Shown here: positions 56,872 through 64,000 of the stretch, piece after piece | Layout of the letters: each line of letters opens with the position of its first letter | Numbering within the stretch: the first letter of the stretch is position 1 | Origin: AP-15 sp963698995 | Lineage (GTDB): Bacteria; Pseudomonadota; Alphaproteobacteria; ATCC43930; CGMCC-115725 | Direction of reading: 5' to 3' | DNA: 64,000 bases | NCBI GenBank assembly: GCA_963698995.1 | Contig: CAVOTD010000066.1 | Location: 13,712-77,711 of the forward strand | Program-made: the position numbers and the translations under genes | The notes under the pieces: generated by a model | Databases searched by the model: none | Seen by the model: the letters and a program-made list of their open reading frames with translations, nothing else | What the model was told of the DNA's origin: nothing

Positions 56872-58977
56872 ATGAGAAGAGCGGCTTATTTTTACAAGCT
56901 GGGGGCAGCCAGCTTTGTCGCACTCGGGGCCCTTTGGCTGTTTGGCGGCGCGACACCCGCACATGCGCGGATCACCAGCATCACTTATTCGACATCTCAG
57001 CCTTATGGTGCTCAGTCGTTCGGCTCGGTCGGACAGTACCAAGAGCTCGACGGCACAGCGGCTGGAGAGCTTGATCCTGCAGACCCACTGAACGCGATCA
57101 TCACCGACATCGACCTGGCCCCCCGCGTTCATGGCAAAGTCCGGTATTCATTTACCTTTTCCATTCTGATGCCGGTCGATTTGAGCAAGAGCAATCGCAC
57201 CCTGCTCTACGACATCGTCAATCGTGGAAATAAGGTTGTCACCAATTGGAACAATGTCATTCCGAACCCGCCGCCCTATGGTGACGGATTTCTCGAGAAC
57301 CAGGGATATATCCTTGTCTGGAGCGGTTGGGAGGGCGACCTGCTGACTGCCGCCAATCGCGTTCAATTGTATCCGCCGGTCGCTAAGGCTCGCGACGGGA
57401 GCTTGATCACCGGACGCCTAGTAACGGAATACGATCTGACCGCCGCCGCGAGCTTTGTGCCATTGGGAGGCGGTCCGTTTTCGGGCAGCAATGGGCGTGA
57501 CTATGACCCTGTTAGTCTGAACAACAACAATCCTCCGGCGACCCTCACGCAACGCGTTCACGAAACCGATCCGAAGGTTGCGATCCCGAACAGCCAATGG
57601 AATTTTGCTCCCTGCACCGCCACACAGTTGACGGTTCTACCGCCGGACCCACCGCAGATTTGCGTGAACATGCTCAACGGCGGCCAATTCGACACGAACC
57701 ACATCTACGAACTGACCTACACAGCGAAAGATCCGTTGGTGCAAGGCATCGGTCTTGCAGCGATTCGCGACTTTATTTCATTCCTCCGGTACGGCAGCTC
57801 CAATGTACCTAACCCGTTACAGGACGCCGTCGACTACGCCTTGATGCATGGCACCTCGCAGAGCGGCCGGATGGCGCGGACCTTTTTGGATTTGGGGTTC
57901 AACGAGGATGAGCAATACCGCCAGGTGGTCGACGGCCTGAACCCGCATATTGGCTCCGTCCGTATCGAGATTAACACGCGCTTCGCTCAGCCCATTCGCG
58001 GGCCCGGACTGCAGCACGAGGAAAAGATAATCACCGCGGATGCCGATGCGCCGTTTACTTACGGCGACAGCTTCGATCCGATTTCCGGCACCAAGGGCGG
58101 CCTCCTCGACCGATGCAGCCAGAGCAATACCTGCCCCAGAGTATTCCACACGAACACTGATACGGAATATTGGCAGGGCGGAATGTCGCTCGATACGACT
58201 GACGCCAAAGGGCACGACCTGGTCATCCCCGGCAATGTTCGGATCTACCATTTTGCCAGTACCCAGCATGGCGGCTTCAATCCGGTTGCGGCGATACCAA
58301 CCTCGACCGGGATCTGCCAATACCTCCCGAACGTGAACCCCTATGTTTATCAGCAGCGGGCGTTATTGGTTGCGCTGCAGCGTTGGGTGGCTAACGGCAC
58401 GGCTCCTCCTGCCAGCCGCTACGCGCGGATCTCCGATGGAACCTTGCTGCCCCCGACCAGCGTCGGCTTTCCGAATATGGCCTTCGCGACCGGCATTGCT
58501 GACCATCCGACGGTCGTGTTCACGGGTCTATACAACACGCGCAACCTGCTCTTCTGGGGTCCCAAGTTCTACCCCGACGACGAACGCGGGATCCGAAGAC
58601 AGCCGCCCGTAGTCACGGACCTCGCCTATAATATCCTCGAGCCGGCCGTCGATGCCGATGGCAACGACATCGATGGGGTGCGCTCGACAACCCTTCAGGC
58701 GCCGCTTGGCACGTACATGGGATGGAATTATCGTGCAGCGGATCATGGCGAGGGCGATCTGTGTGACCTGACCGGGAGCTTCATCCCGTTCGCCGGCACC
58801 GAAGCGCAGCGCGCTGCGGGCGACCCGCGATTGTCGCTGCACGAGCGTTACGGCAATAATGCCGGTTATGTCGCCGCGGTCACCGCCGCGGCCAACAGCC
58901 TCGTCAGCGAGGGCTTCCTGCTCCCTGACGATGCAACGAGTATCATCAGCAACGCGCAATCGGTAACCATCCCCTGA
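56872..58977 (+). CDS. secreted alpha/beta hydrolase domain (Abhydrolase_10-like) protein
   Basis: 701 residues, start ATG at 56872 with GGGGGAAAG upstream. The signal peptide ends near TPAHARI. The nucleophile elbow is MHGTSQSGRMARTFLDLGF, and the catalytic Ser is intact. Other blocks shared with the divergent paralogue: LLYDIVNRGNK, YILVWSGWEGDL, IYELTYTAKDPLVQGIGLAAIRD and EPAVDADGNDIDGVR. The 208-base intergenic region carries both promoters. It is likely a periplasmic esterase or similar hydrolase; no substrate can be named. Confidence 0.82.
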   Translation: MRRAAYFYKLGAASFVALGALWLFGGATPAHARITSITYSTSQPYGAQSFGSVGQYQELDGTAAGELDPADPLNAIITDIDLAPRVHGKVRYSFTFSILMPVDLSKSNRTLLYDIVNRGNKVVTNWNNVIPNPPPYGDGFLENQGYILVWSGWEGDLLTAANRVQLYPPVAKARDGSLITGRLVTEYDLTAAASFVPLGGGPFSGSNGRDYDPVSLNNNNPPATLTQRVHETDPKVAIPNSQWNFAPCTATQLTVLPPDPPQICVNMLNGGQFDTNHIYELTYTAKDPLVQGIGLAAIRDFISFLRYGSSNVPNPLQDAVDYALMHGTSQSGRMARTFLDLGFNEDEQYRQVVDGLNPHIGSVRIEINTRFAQPIRGPGLQHEEKIITADADAPFTYGDSFDPISGTKGGLLDRCSQSNTCPRVFHTNTDTEYWQGGMSLDTTDAKGHDLVIPGNVRIYHFASTQHGGFNPVAAIPTSTGICQYLPNVNPYVYQQRALLVALQRWVANGTAPPASRYARISDGTLLPPTSVGFPNMAFATGIADHPTVVFTGLYNTRNLLFWGPKFYPDDERGIRRQPPVVTDLAYNILEPAVDADGNDIDGVRSTTLQAPLGTYMGWNYRAADHGEGDLCDLTGSFIPFAGTEAQRAAGDPRLSLHERYGNNAGYVAAVTAAANSLVSEGFLLPDDATSIISNAQSVTIP

Positions 58978-58998
58978 GCAGAGGGCACCGGCTAGGGC

Positions 58999-59730
58999 CT
59001 ACAGTCCGAGATAGAATTTACGCACCAGCTCGTTGTTGTTGAGCTCTTCAGCCGAGCTGCCCTCGAAGGCGATCTTGCCGTGGACGATGACATAGCCGCG
59101 GTCGGCGATGCGGACCGCCTGGTTGAAGTTCTGCTCGGCCATCAGCACGGTCAGCTGGTGGCGCTCCTTCAATTCCTTGATCTTTTCGATCGTGCGTTTG
59201 ACGAGCACCGGGGCGAGGCCGACCGAGGGCTCGTCGATCAGCAGGATCTTCGGCGCCGACATCAGCGCGCGCGCCAGGGCCAGCATCTGCTGCTCGCCGC
59301 CGCTGATGCTGCCCGACAATTGGCGCCGCCGTTCGCTCAGCACCGGAAAGGTCTCGTACGACATGTCGAGATTGCGCGCGATCTCGCCGCGCGCAATCGA
59401 GCGGAAGGCGCCCAACAGCAAATTCTCCTCGACCGTCAGTTTGGGGAAGAGCCGCCGCCCTTCCGGCACCAGGCTGATCCCGAGATCGACGATCTCCTCG
59501 GTCGACCGGCCGACCAGGTCGTATTGCTCGCCGTCGATGTCGGCGACGATCGATCCCGCGGCCGGCGGCAGAATGCCCATCACGCATTTCATCAGGGTGC
59601 TCTTGCCGTTGCCGTTGGTGCCGAGCAGCACCACGGTCTGACCCGGCTCGACCGACAACGACACGTCCTCGAGCACGCGCACCGCGCCGTAGCCGGCGTC
59701 GATGCCGGTCGAGGTGAGGCTACTCGCCAA
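58999..59730 (-). CDS. livF: branched-chain amino acid/urea-type ABC transporter ATPase LivF
   Basis: 243 residues starting with TTG at 59730, overlapping the livG stop by 11 bases. ABC motifs: Walker A LLGTNGNGKST, Q-loop ISLVPEGRRLFPKLT (typical of LivF), signature SGSISGGEQQMLALARALM, Walker B ILLIDEPSVGLAP and the switch His region VLMAEQNF. It powers import with LivG. Substrate class is branched-chain amino acids or other small polar solutes; without the binding protein it is open. Confidence 0.93.
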   Translation of the reverse strand: MASSLTSTGIDAGYGAVRVLEDVSLSVEPGQTVVLLGTNGNGKSTLMKCVMGILPPAAGSIVADIDGEQYDLVGRSTEEIVDLGISLVPEGRRLFPKLTVEENLLLGAFRSIARGEIARNLDMSYETFPVLSERRRQLSGSISGGEQQMLALARALMSAPKILLIDEPSVGLAPVLVKRTIEKIKELKERHQLTVLMAEQNFNQAVRIADRGYVIVHGKIAFEGSSAEELNNNELVRKFYLGL

Positions 59731-60458
59731 GATAGGCCCTCTCGACCTCGGGGTTGCGGATCGCCTCCTGCGGCGGCCCGTCGGCGATCTTCTGGCCGGC
59801 GACCAGGACGACGAGCCGGGTCGAAAAGCTCATCACCGCGCGCATGATGTGCTCGATCAGCACGATCGTGATGCCCTGCTCGTTGAGCCGGAACAGCACT
59901 ACGAGAATCTCCTCGACTTCGGAAGGCGACAGGCCGGCCATCGCTTCGTCGGCGAACAGCAGCCGCGGCGCGCTGGCGACGGCGCGCGCGAGTTCGAGCT
60001 TGCGCATCTCGACCTGGGTCAGATCGCGCGGCAGGTGCCGCGCCTTGTCGCCGAGCCCGACATCGGCGAGCAGCGCGCGGCAGCGCTCGCCGATGGCGGC
60101 ATGGGGAAGCCGTGCCGCCGTGCCGCGCATTGACCGTGTAGAGCAGCGGGATGCGCAGATTGTCGATCAGGTTCAGGCTGCGAAACGGCTTCGGCAATTG
60201 AAAGCTGCGGGCGAGCCCGAGGCGGGTGCGCCGATAGGCCGGCAGGCCGTCGATCGGGCGTCCATCGAAAACGATGTTGCCGCTGTCGTGGTGCAACGTG
60301 CCGGAGAGGCAGTTGACCAGCGTGCTCTTGCCCGAACCGTTGGGCCCGATCAGACCGAGGCGTTCGCCGGTCGCGACGGTGACGTCGATGTTGTCCAGCG
60401 CGACAAAACCGCCAAAGCGCTTGCCGAGCCCGCTGGCTGTGAGAATAGGTGCGGCCAT
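59720..60458 (-). CDS. livG: ABC transporter ATPase LivG (frameshifted in this assembly)
   Basis: About 245 residues. N-terminal part: LIGPNGSGKSTLVNCLSG (Walker A) and LGLARSFQLPKPFRSLNLIDNL (LivG Q-loop). C-terminal part in another frame: LTQVEMRKLELARAVASAPRLLF (signature region, with Q-VEM in place of SGGQ), ADEAMAGLSPSE (Walker B) and VLIEHIMRAVM. The shift is near 60120, and the span is 246 codons plus one. The degenerate signature is unusual but may be genuine. The ATG overlaps the livM stop. Confidence 0.88.
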
Positions 60459-61405
60459 CAGCGCCGCCTCGCCCGTCGGCGGCTCTGCACGAGCCCGACA
60501 ATCCCATTGGGCGCGATGACGACAAAAAGGATCAGCAGAACACCGACGATCAACAGGTTGAGCGCCGAGGAGATCGTCACCGTGGCGAGCTGCTGGATCG
60601 TGCCGAGCAGTACCGCGCCGATCACCGGACCGACCCAGCTGGTCATGCCGCCGATCAACGGCATCGCGACGCTGTTCACGGCATAGGAGAGATTGAAGCT
60701 CGAGGTCGGGTCGAGATAAGTGACGTAGTAGGGCAGGGGGGCGCCGGCCATGCCCATCAATGCGCCGCTCAATGTCGTCGAGATCAGCTTCAGCCGTAGG
60801 GTCGGCACACCCGCTGCCTCCGCCGCCTGCTCGTCGTCGCGGATCGCGTTGAAGCCGAGGCCGAGTGTCGAGCGCTCGATGGTCCGCGCGATCGCCACCG
60901 AGATCCAGGTCAATGCCAGCATCAATGAATAGAGGTATTGGATATAGCTGCCGTAGATCGGCGAGTGCTGCGGCCGGATCACGTAGATGCCGCGCGACCC
61001 GCCGACGTAATCCCAGTTGACGATCAGGGTCTGCGCCACGATCGCCAATGCCAGGGTGGCGATCGCGAAAAACACGCCCTTCAGACGCAGGGTCAGATAA
61101 CCCATGCCGAAACCGACAATGCCCGACATGATGCCGCCGACCAGCATCATGACCGGGACCGGCAATGCGGTCGTTTTGTGCAGCACGACGGCAGTGTAGG
61201 CGCCGACCGCAAAAAACGCGCCGGTGCCGAAATTGGTGTACCCGGTATAGCCGCCGAGAATATTCCACGCCGTCGCCAGCACGATGAACTGCAATACTTG
61301 GTAGGCGGCGAAAAAAAAATACTCGTTGCCAATGAACCCGCGCGTCAGCAGCAGAAACGCGACCGCGACAATAAACGATACAATCCAAAACTTGGCGGCG
61401 CCCAT
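60458..61405 (-). CDS. livM: ABC transporter permease LivM
   Basis: 315 residues from the ATG at 61405. Eight or nine hydrophobic helices; family blocks include LATAWNILGGYTGYTNFGTGAFFAVGAY, YLTLRLKGVFFAIATLALA and the EAA-like loop ERSTLGLGFNAIRDDEQAAEAAGV. It forms the membrane channel with LivH. It overlaps livG by ATGA and follows livH after an 84-base gap that carries a strong hairpin. Confidence 0.92.
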   Translation of the reverse strand: MGAAKFWIVSFIVAVAFLLLTRGFIGNEYFFFAAYQVLQFIVLATAWNILGGYTGYTNFGTGAFFAVGAYTAVVLHKTTALPVPVMMLVGGIMSGIVGFGMGYLTLRLKGVFFAIATLALAIVAQTLIVNWDYVGGSRGIYVIRPQHSPIYGSYIQYLYSLMLALTWISVAIARTIERSTLGLGFNAIRDDEQAAEAAGVPTLRLKLISTTLSGALMGMAGAPLPYYVTYLDPTSSFNLSYAVNSVAMPLIGGMTSWVGPVIGAVLLGTIQQLATVTISSALNLLIVGVLLILFVVIAPNGIVGLVQSRRRARRR

Positions 61406-61426
61406 GCTTTCAGAGCCCCGCAAGAT

Positions 61427-61457
61427 AGCCCCTCTCCCGCACTGCGGGAGAGGGGCT
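61427..61457. repeat. 15-bp perfect hairpin in the livH-livM gap
   Basis: AGCCCCTCTCCCGCA (61427-61441), a single C, then TGCGGGAGAGGGGCT (61443-61457). The core CCTCTCCCGCA is the same as in the hairpin at 31908-31938. No T-run follows on the minus strand, so it is not a classical terminator for the operon; it may stabilise the mRNA or dampen downstream expression. Confidence 0.75.
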
Positions 61458-61489
61458 TTGCGGGGGGTTCTTTTGGTTTTTGTACATCG

Positions 61490-62402
61490 TCAACGCCCGA
61501 GGATGCCGGCGGGGCGCACGGCGAGAGTGAGCAGAAGAAAGCCGAAGGCGACAGCCGGCGCCCAGGACGGGCCGTAAAAGGTCGCGGTGATGCTTTCGAC
61601 GATGCCGATCAGCATTGCGCCGGCGAGCATGCCGGGAAAGCTGGTCATCCCGCCGAGCACGCAAATCGCAAAGATCCGCCCGATATAGTCGCGGCCGATC
61701 GACGGCTCGACCGGCTGGATGATGATCAGCAGCGCGCCGGCGACCGAGGCGGTGGCGATCGAGATGCCGAAGGCGATCCGCTTGATCCGGCTCGGATTCG
61801 CCGCCATCAGCTGCAATGCCAGCCGATCCTGCGACACCGCGAGAATGGCGCGGCCGATAAAGGTGCGGCCCAGAAAGAGCTGCAGCACGGCGAGCATCAG
61901 CAGCGAAACGAGGCACGGGATCAGCATGCGCAGCGGCAGGTCGACAAAGCCGAAATGCAGGCTCGGGCCGATATAGGGGGCTTCGACAAAGCGGTAGTCG
62001 ACGCCAAAGACCAGGATCAGCGCCACCTCGCCGACAAACAGCAGGCCGAAGAAGAAGGCGAGGCCCTGGATCGATTCCTCGCCGCGTCGCTCGAAGGCAT
62101 AGTAGTAGATCTGGTAGACCGCCATGCCGAGCGAGGAAGAAAGCGGGCGCCATCACGACGCCGATCAGGATCGGGTCGAAGCCGAAATTCGAATTGACGA
62201 TGTAGGCGACAAACGACCCGAGCATGATAAAGGCCGGGTGCGCGATGTTGACGATGTCGAGCATGCCGAAGGAGATCGTCACGCCGACCGTGACCGCGGC
62301 GTAAAAGCCGCCGAGCAGCAGGCCGGCGACGACCGCGTTGACCGCCAGGTCGAGCGAGATCATCCGGGTCGGCGCTCCGCCCGTCCATGTCGATCGCCGC
62401 AT
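61490..62402 (-). CDS. livH: ABC transporter permease LivH (frameshifted in this assembly)
   Basis: About 303 residues. ATG at 62402 has GGGAGACGGAG upstream; the ATG at 62363 is the alternative. LivH blocks: AVNAVVAGLLLGGFYAAVTVGV, SFGMLDIVNIAHPAFIMLGS and, in the second frame, MAVYQIYYYAFERR and IGRAILAVSQDRLALQLMAAN with GGMTSFPGMLAGAMLIG. The shift is near 62130, where removing one base from CTCGCTCGG gives F-F-L-L-G-M; the span is 304 codons plus one. It is the first gene of livHMGF. Confidence 0.9.
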
Positions 62403-62618
62403 CTCCGTCTCCCTCGGTCGTGTTCCGCGCCCCGACGCATTAGAGCAGCATCGCTCGCCCCTGTTAAGCGACACTCAAACGATTTTTCAATCGCGGAGGT
62501 TCTGCTGCGGAAAGCGTTTTCGCGCAATCGACGCCAAACCGGCGCGTGTTACGGATGTGATCGCCGGTCGACGGCGTGCGATGCCGCGGAACGGGGCCGT
62601 CGCGCTCGATTATGAAGA

Positions 62619-62652
62619 GCACACCCCATTGCCTTAATGCAATGGGGTGTGC
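62619..62652 (-). terminator. strong hairpin downstream of the secreted-protein gene
   Basis: GCACACCCCATTGC (62619-62632), loop CTTAAT, GCAATGGGGTGTGC (62639-62652): a perfect 14-bp stem. It lies 26 bases past the stop of the gene at 62678 on the minus strand and 217 bases before livH. The T-run is weak in both directions. It is most likely a terminator or transcript-end stabiliser for that gene. Confidence 0.6.
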
Positions 62653-62677
62653 AGGTCGTTTGAATTCGGTTAGACGA

Positions 62678-64000
62678 CTAATCCTTGGTGTCTGGGTCGT
62701 ATCTTCCGTAGATCGTAATGCACCCGGTCAAGCAGTTGGGGACGGCATTGTTCGCAGCGATCGGCACGAACACATGGCTGGTCCAGTCATCGGCGGCCAC
62801 CGAATGCGCGGTCCCGGCGGGGTGTGAACCTGCGGGGTCCGCCGGCACGTTAAGCGTCGGCACCCGCTGATCCAGGGTTTCGCTCAATGCGTCGATCACG
62901 TCGAGAGTGGCGGCACCTTGCGAAACATTGACGGGTGCTGCTGTGGCTGTCCCTACCGGGGGACGCCCCGGGAAGAGGGCATTGGGGGCGAGATTGCTGC
63001 CTGAGGCTGCGGCGTAATAGTGATTATCGCCCTTATTGAACCAGACCTCGTCCCCGACGCCCGCACCGAGCTACGTTCGCTGTGATCGCGCCCGTTTTCG
63101 CATCCAGGACCACTAATTGGGGTGCTGCGGTATGGGTACGCCTGTCCGCATTCCCGGTCCATAACGCGCCGTCCGTATCCTCCAGATCGTATTGCAGCCT
63201 ACGAGCAGATCCTCGTGTGGACCCAAGGCGAGACCGGCCGGCGAGCAAAAGTTATCAGATAATGTCGCTTCCACCGTGCCCGTGGTCGAGATGCGAATGA
63301 CCCCTCCCACCGTCGGGTTCGTCCCGATTTGCGGGATCGAGAGAAAGAACTTTTGGGTGCCCGGATCCCACACAGGTTGTTCAGCGCCATTGCTGCGCGT
63401 CAACGCCGCTGTGGGCCGTATCGAGGAAGATATTCTTTACGACTGCGAGGGCGCCGGTCGTCTGGTTGACGCTGACCAAGGTACCAACGGGCGGCGTTGA
63501 GGCGTTGTTGATCGCCAGGATCAGCCCATCCTTTGGGTCGTAGGCCAGCTCATCTGCACGCGTCGGTTCGCCGGCCAAAGTAGTGACCTCGCTGACCGTC
63601 AGGGGCGGGTTTTGCCTGAGGTCGAAGCTCAGCACGCGGCTCGGGGCATCGGTCACAAAGAGCCACGGGAAAGCGGCCACGACGCCATTGGGACCGGCCG
63701 TGGCGGTCGAGAAGGCAGGCGGCGAAATCCCGGCGAACGGGGCGTGGCCGTTGTTCGGGACGATCTGTTTGACAATCAATTCGGCACAGAGTGCGTCGAC
63801 GGCAAAATTGTTGCGATCGGCGAGGTAGTAGATTCCGTTCGACTGGTCGACGAAACTGATATCGAATGAGAACGTGCCAGTCCCGGTGTTGAGGGCACTG
63901 ACTGGAATCGGAACCGAGGCGAGCAATCGGACGGCTGGCTCGATTTTTTTCCCGCTATCGTCGGCCAACGCACTGCCCGGCCATCAGCAGCGATACGTGG
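62678..64000 (-). CDS. secreted propeller-like protein, 5' end beyond the window (several frameshifts)
   Basis: At least 430 residues. The end of a signal peptide, LLMAGSALADD, appears at the window edge, with a one-base shift near 63978. The mature part has repeated strand-like segments (FSFDISFVDQSNGIYYLAD, PWLFVTDAPSRVLSFDLR, DELAYDPKDGLILAINN, ALGPHEDLLVGCNTIW, APQLVVLDAKTGAITANV) like a beta-propeller of the NHL or SMP-30 kind. Frames change near 63400, 63185 and 63065, and the last part reads TSHVFVPIAANNAVPNC to the stop at 62678. Function unknown. Confidence 0.65.

Overview
The window is a GC-rich, almost gap-free stretch of bacterial chromosome that reads as an alphaproteobacterium, probably a soil or freshwater member of the Rhodospirillales or Hyphomicrobiales. 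Supporting marks are the order sdhC-sdhD-sdhA-sdhB, the run ribF-ileS-lspA, a DUF3035 (BamF-type) lipoprotein, CbtBA, a form II CoxL-like subunit and a complete liv-type ABC operon. The taxonomic call is inference. I recognise no rRNA, tRNA, CRISPR array or origin.

Layout. 1-2.0 kb: two tandem RadC-type genes and an enoyl-CoA hydratase. 2.2-8.4 kb: small redox and detoxification enzymes, a glutathionyl-hydroquinone reductase, and a GrdB/PrdB-like reductase with an in-frame TGA and a SECIS-like hairpin, translationally coupled to a nucleoside phosphorylase. 8.5-9.3 kb: remnants of an IS630 transposase and an XRE-type antitoxin. 9.4-13.8 kb: LLM oxidoreductase, SDR, FkbM methyltransferase, DUF72, lipoprotein. 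14-21 kb: cobalt transporter CbtBA facing a probable minus-strand operon chrB-chrA-DUF1259-YncE-outer membrane protein-MFS. 21-25.6 kb: lspA, ileS, ribF. 25.8-33.6 kb: Rieske oxygenase, hisI, an envelope-stress-like three-gene cassette, a class A penicillin-binding protein, NIPSNAP and a nucleoside hydrolase. 33.6-38.8 kb: succinate dehydrogenase operon, CoA-ester lyase, DUF1223. 39-46 kb: two glycoside hydrolases around a flavin disulfide reductase and a DoxX protein. 46.7-51.7 kb: LysR regulator, a bufferin-type copper-peptide operon (bufA-bufB-bufC) and a Cache-type adenylate cyclase. 52-59 kb: an orphan molybdenum hydroxylase large subunit and two divergent secreted alpha/beta hydrolase paralogues. 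59-62.4 kb: livHMGF. 62.7 kb to the end: a secreted protein cut by the window edge.

Data quality matters. About two dozen reading-frame shifts interrupt otherwise well-conserved genes, including sdhA, sdhB, sdhC, ileS and ribF. Where I could test it, the gene lengths mostly fit a single inserted base. A genome cannot plausibly have lost all of these together, so I treat the shifts as assembly indels and annotate the genes whole. The TGA in the GrdB-like gene is different: the frame is continuous on both sides, and it sits beside a hairpin of the right geometry. It is the most interesting observation here, followed by the bufferin operon and the chromate/DUF1259 cluster.
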